Assembly (NCBI GenBank): GCA_900319355.1
Contig: ONOC01000007.1
Coordinates: forward strand, 1-36,215
DNA length: 36,215 bases
Source: an uncultured Eubacteriales bacterium
Lineage (GTDB): Bacteria > Bacillota > Clostridia > Lachnospirales > Lachnospiraceae
Reading direction: 5' to 3'
Under the pieces are notes generated by a model that had not been told where the DNA came from, made no database searches, and saw only the letters and a list, made by a program, of their open reading frames with translations. The translations under genes were made by a program, and so were the position numbers. Positions 33,987 through 36,215 of this stretch are shown piece after piece; position 1 is the stretch's first letter, and every line of letters begins with the position of its first letter.

Positions 33987-34094
33987 TCACGGCAGAAAAG
34001 CCTGAATAAAAAGCAATCTCAGATGATCAGGTAAGAAAAGCCTGATTAAAAAGCAGTCTCAGGTGATCAGGTAAGAAAAGCCTGAATTAAAGCA
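33978..34094. repeat. 40-bp tandem repeat, three units, starting at the yprB-like stop codon
   Basis: Units run 33978-34017, 34018-34057 and 34058-about 34094. Each begins CTCAGATGATCA (third CTCAGGTGATCA) and contains AAGAAAAGCCTGA. The first unit includes the last two codons and the stop of the gene, so each later unit carries a copy of the gene's end. Units two and three form TCAGG-TAAGAAAAG-CCTGA hairpins. The array runs straight into the terminator at 34095. Confidence 0.9.
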
Positions 34095-34135
34095 AGAGGA
34101 GATTTCCCTGCCGGGAAATCTCCTCTGTTATTTTC
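34095..34135. terminator. Bidirectional terminator between the yprB-like and S1 genes
   Basis: AGAGGAGATTTCCC (34095-34108) and GGGAAATCTCCTCT (34113-34126) form a perfect 14-bp stem with a TGCC loop, followed on the plus strand by GTTATTTTC. It serves convergent genes on both sides. Confidence 0.88.
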
Positions 34136-34164
34136 GTACCTGTATTCTTTTCGAAGGCAGACGC

Positions 34165-35286
34165 TTATTCAGCGTCGCTTCCCTCTTCTTCCTGATCCTT
34201 CTCTTCAGCTTCCTTATCAAGCTCAAGTGCCTTCATGCTGAGGCTGATCTTGCGCTCATCTGCGTTGAAGTCAACGATCTTTGCCGTGATTTCCTGGCCG
34301 GTCTGCAGTACATCAGACGGCTTGTTGACATGCTCTCTGGAAATCTGACTTACATGAAGCAGTGCATCGATGCCGGGCTCAAGCTCTACGAAAGCACCGA
34401 AATCTGTCATGCGGGCAACCTTGCCGGTAACGATGGTGCCTGCTGCGTATCTCTCAGGCGCTGTGATCCAGGGGTTCTGATCCTCAAACTTCAGGGACAG
34501 TGCGATACGGTCACCCTTGATGTCCTTGATGAGAACTTTGATCTTGTCGCCTACGGAAACGATGGACCTCGGATTGTCTACGCGTCCCCAGCTCATCTCG
34601 GAGATATGAAGCAGTCCGTCTGCGCCGCCCAGATCGATGAAAGCACCGAAATCTGTGATGTTCTTAACGGTTCCTTCTACGATATCGCCTACATGGATGC
34701 GCTCGAACAGGGCTTTCTGTGCTGCCTTCTTCTGTGCCACAACCAGCTGCTTGCGGTCGCCGATGATTCTTCTTCTGCGGGGATTGAACTCAATAACCTT
34801 AAACTCGATCTCCTGATCCATATATTTGTTGAGATCTCTCTCATACGTATCGGATACAAGACTTGCCGGAATGAATACTCTGGCGCCTTCAACATTGACG
34901 CTCAGTCCGCCATTCAGAACACGGACAACTTTTGCCTTGAGGACTTCGTCATTCTCGAATGCCTCTTCAAGCTTCTTATTGCCCTTCTCGGCTACAAGTC
35001 TCTTATAGGTAAGAAGAACAGTGCCTTCACTGTCGTTCATCTTCATTACCTTGACTTCCATCTTGTCGCCTGGCTTAACGACGGTTGTTAAATCGAGCGA
35101 ATTATCGTTGGAATATTCGTTCCTCGTGAGAATACCGTCTGCCTTTGTCCCGATGTTCAGAATGATCTGATCAGGCTTAACTTCAATAACTGTTCCTTCA
35201 ACAACTTCACCATTGTGAACCGTCTTGAATGACTCGTTCAGCAGCTTCTCAAATTCGTTCTCTTCAACATTCATTTCTTCTGACAT
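34165..35286 (-). CDS. rpsA: S1 RNA-binding domain protein (ribosomal protein S1 homologue)
   Basis: Four S1 OB-fold repeats at about 25-100, 110-180, 195-265 and 280-350; the last two are the best conserved (GTVKNITDFGAFIDLGGADG and GKVARMTDFGAFVELEPGID). The 373-residue length with a short acidic tail (EEKDQEEEGSDAE) is the usual four-repeat Firmicute form, thought to aid mRNA binding and translation rather than be an essential ribosomal component. A GAGGAGG site precedes the ATG. It overlaps ispH by 23 bases; in other Clostridia the two are one fused protein. Confidence 0.94.
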   Translation of the reverse strand: MSEEMNVEENEFEKLLNESFKTVHNGEVVEGTVIEVKPDQIILNIGTKADGILTRNEYSNDNSLDLTTVVKPGDKMEVKVMKMNDSEGTVLLTYKRLVAEKGNKKLEEAFENDEVLKAKVVRVLNGGLSVNVEGARVFIPASLVSDTYERDLNKYMDQEIEFKVIEFNPRRRRIIGDRKQLVVAQKKAAQKALFERIHVGDIVEGTVKNITDFGAFIDLGGADGLLHISEMSWGRVDNPRSIVSVGDKIKVLIKDIKGDRIALSLKFEDQNPWITAPERYAAGTIVTGKVARMTDFGAFVELEPGIDALLHVSQISREHVNKPSDVLQTGQEITAKIVDFNADERKISLSMKALELDKEAEEKDQEEEGSDAE

Positions 35287-36118
35287 TTAATGTAACCTCC
35301 TCAATTATACTTTTTGGAGTAGATGCTCCAGCTGTGATACCTACGCAAGAGAAAGATTGAAAAGGTTTCATATCCAGATCAACAAGTGTCTCAATGAAGT
35401 AAGTATGCGCGCACTCTTCGCTGCATATCTGATACAGCTTCTGTGTGTTCGAACTATGCCTGCCTCCAATGACAACCATAGCATCTACTTTTGACGCGAT
35501 CTCGCGCGCCTCTGTCTGCCGCTTGTCAGTAGCGCTGCAAACAGTATTATTAACATTACAACTATATTCCTTTTTCCTGAAAATAGCAACAACATCTTCG
35601 AATTTTGTATGATTGTATGTCGTCTGCGCGACAAGAACCGCCTTTTTTCCGGCGGGGAGTGTCAGCTTCTCCATTTCGTCCGCGTCTCTGACCACATGGA
35701 CCTCTCCGTCCGTCCATCCCATGATGCCCTGCACCTCGGGATGGTCCGGATCACCGGCGATAATCAGTACCTTTCCGGTTTTTCCGGCATCTTCAGCGAT
35801 CCGATGGATTTTTTTCACAAAGGGACAGGTTGCATCCACGATATCGGCGCCGCTTTTCTCCATGATCTCCTGAATTCTTCTCGGCACGCCGTGTGACCTG
35901 ATGATGATGGTGCCCTCGTGGATTTTTCCAAGCTCTTCCTCGGACCGGATGACCCGTACGCCTTTTTCAGCAAGGGAACTGACCACCTGCTCGTTGTGGA
36001 TGATCGGACCATAGGTGTATACCGGCTTCCGTCCGTTCTTAATCTGATTTTCCACCTCTTCGACCGCGCGCTGTACGCCGAAGCAGAATCCCGCGCTGTC
36101 CGCTACAATGACCTTCAT
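35264..36118 (-). CDS. ispH: 4-hydroxy-3-methylbut-2-enyl diphosphate reductase
   Basis: Iron-sulfur enzyme of the last step of the MEP isoprenoid pathway, producing IPP and DMAPP. The three cluster-binding cysteines are present: SAGFCFGVQRAVE (Cys12), VDATCPFV (near 96) and NNTVCSATDKRQ (near 195). The substrate-binding segments GPIIHNEQVV, IIRSHGVP, GDPDHPEVQGIMGW and GGRHSSNTQKL are also seen. The 284-residue length is normal. The ATG overlaps the preceding stop (TGATG) and the 3' end runs into the S1 gene. Confidence 0.97.
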   Translation of the reverse strand: MKVIVADSAGFCFGVQRAVEEVENQIKNGRKPVYTYGPIIHNEQVVSSLAEKGVRVIRSEEELGKIHEGTIIIRSHGVPRRIQEIMEKSGADIVDATCPFVKKIHRIAEDAGKTGKVLIIAGDPDHPEVQGIMGWTDGEVHVVRDADEMEKLTLPAGKKAVLVAQTTYNHTKFEDVVAIFRKKEYSCNVNNTVCSATDKRQTEAREIASKVDAMVVIGGRHSSNTQKLYQICSEECAHTYFIETLVDLDMKPFQSFSCVGITAGASTPKSIIEEVTLNVRRNEC

Positions 36119-36215
36119 CAGTATTTTTTCCTCTTTTCTTTCATGCTCATGATCAGATCATACAGAAAAGAACCCGTCTTGCCAACCGCAGGATATTCAT
36201 CGGCGCCGATCTCCA
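36118..36215 (-). CDS. C-terminal end of an unidentified gene (partial)
   Basis: The last 31 codons of a minus-strand gene enter the window and stop at TGA 36118-36120, overlapping the ispH start by one base. The visible tail reads EIGADEYPAVGKTGSFLYDL and ends in basic residues (MKEKRKKY). I cannot identify it. In Clostridia the gene before ispH is often cmk or a plsC-type acyltransferase, but the tail does not let me choose. Confidence 0.7.
   Translation of the reverse strand, partial: EIGADEYPAVGKTGSFLYDLIMSMKEKRKKY

Noticed and set aside
33978-34094. Could the repeated units be a small CRISPR array?
   Set aside because: The units are directly adjacent with no unique spacers, and no cas genes are present.

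Overview
The window is a gene-dense stretch of bacterial chromosome, almost certainly from a low-to-mid GC Firmicute of class Clostridia and most likely family Lachnospiraceae. The evidence is: a HisZ-dependent short HisG; RecU instead of RuvC-type context; YloV/Asp23 next to a zinc-type L28; a GerW (YtfJ)/DUF2953 pair; an IspH gene running into a four-repeat S1 protein; an alanine/lysine-rich DUF6465-type protein; strong AGGAGG ribosome sites; and TTGACA/TATAAT promoters. No phage, transposase, CRISPR array, rRNA or tRNA is visible. All genes but one lie on the minus strand, so the region is read from right to left.

Right end (36.2-34.1 kb): the tail of an unidentified gene, ispH, and an S1-domain protein, all overlapping. 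A perfect 14-bp hairpin and three 40-bp tandem repeats separate these from the only plus-strand gene, a YprB-like DEDD exonuclease (32.8-34.0 kb). It diverges from ruvA-ruvB-zapA-U32 peptidase, followed closely by a SEDS glycan polymerase and its class B PBP (32.6-25.1 kb). Then come a Nudix hydrolase, a small unknown protein, DUF2953 and GerW (25.0-22.7 kb), rpmB, Asp23, the DAK/FakA-like protein and recG (22.6-18.0 kb), the H1-like protein (17.8 kb), and mgsA-rsmD-coaD (17.1-15.5 kb). Next are a coiled-coil DivIVA/ATPase-like protein, a small alarmone synthetase, a two-helix membrane protein, an RluA-type pseudouridine synthase and lepB (15.4-11.3 kb), then recU (11.0 kb). A histidine operon hisZ-hisG-hisD-hisB-hisIE with a fused RNase H follows (10.4-4.2 kb), and finally tyrS-alaS (4.2-0.2 kb).

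The genes are mainly housekeeping: translation, recombination and repair, cell-wall synthesis and division, and histidine and isoprenoid synthesis. The unusual content is at domain and repeat level. (1) RNase HI is fused behind a siroheme-synthase-like NAD-binding domain. (2) HisIE carries an N-terminal half barrel related to HisF/HisA whose first catalytic Asp is replaced. (3) A methylglyoxal synthase homologue has three conserved active-site residues changed. (4) A complex structured intergenic repeat occurs three times in the same orientation, once truncated between divergent genes, and a different large palindromic element with terminal inverted repeats lies upstream of the pseudouridine synthase. 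(5) There are minisatellites after hisD and after the yprB-like gene. I see no convincing multi-gene defence or other new system here. No gene-free stretch exceeds 300 bases; the larger gaps are described under the repeats and terminators.
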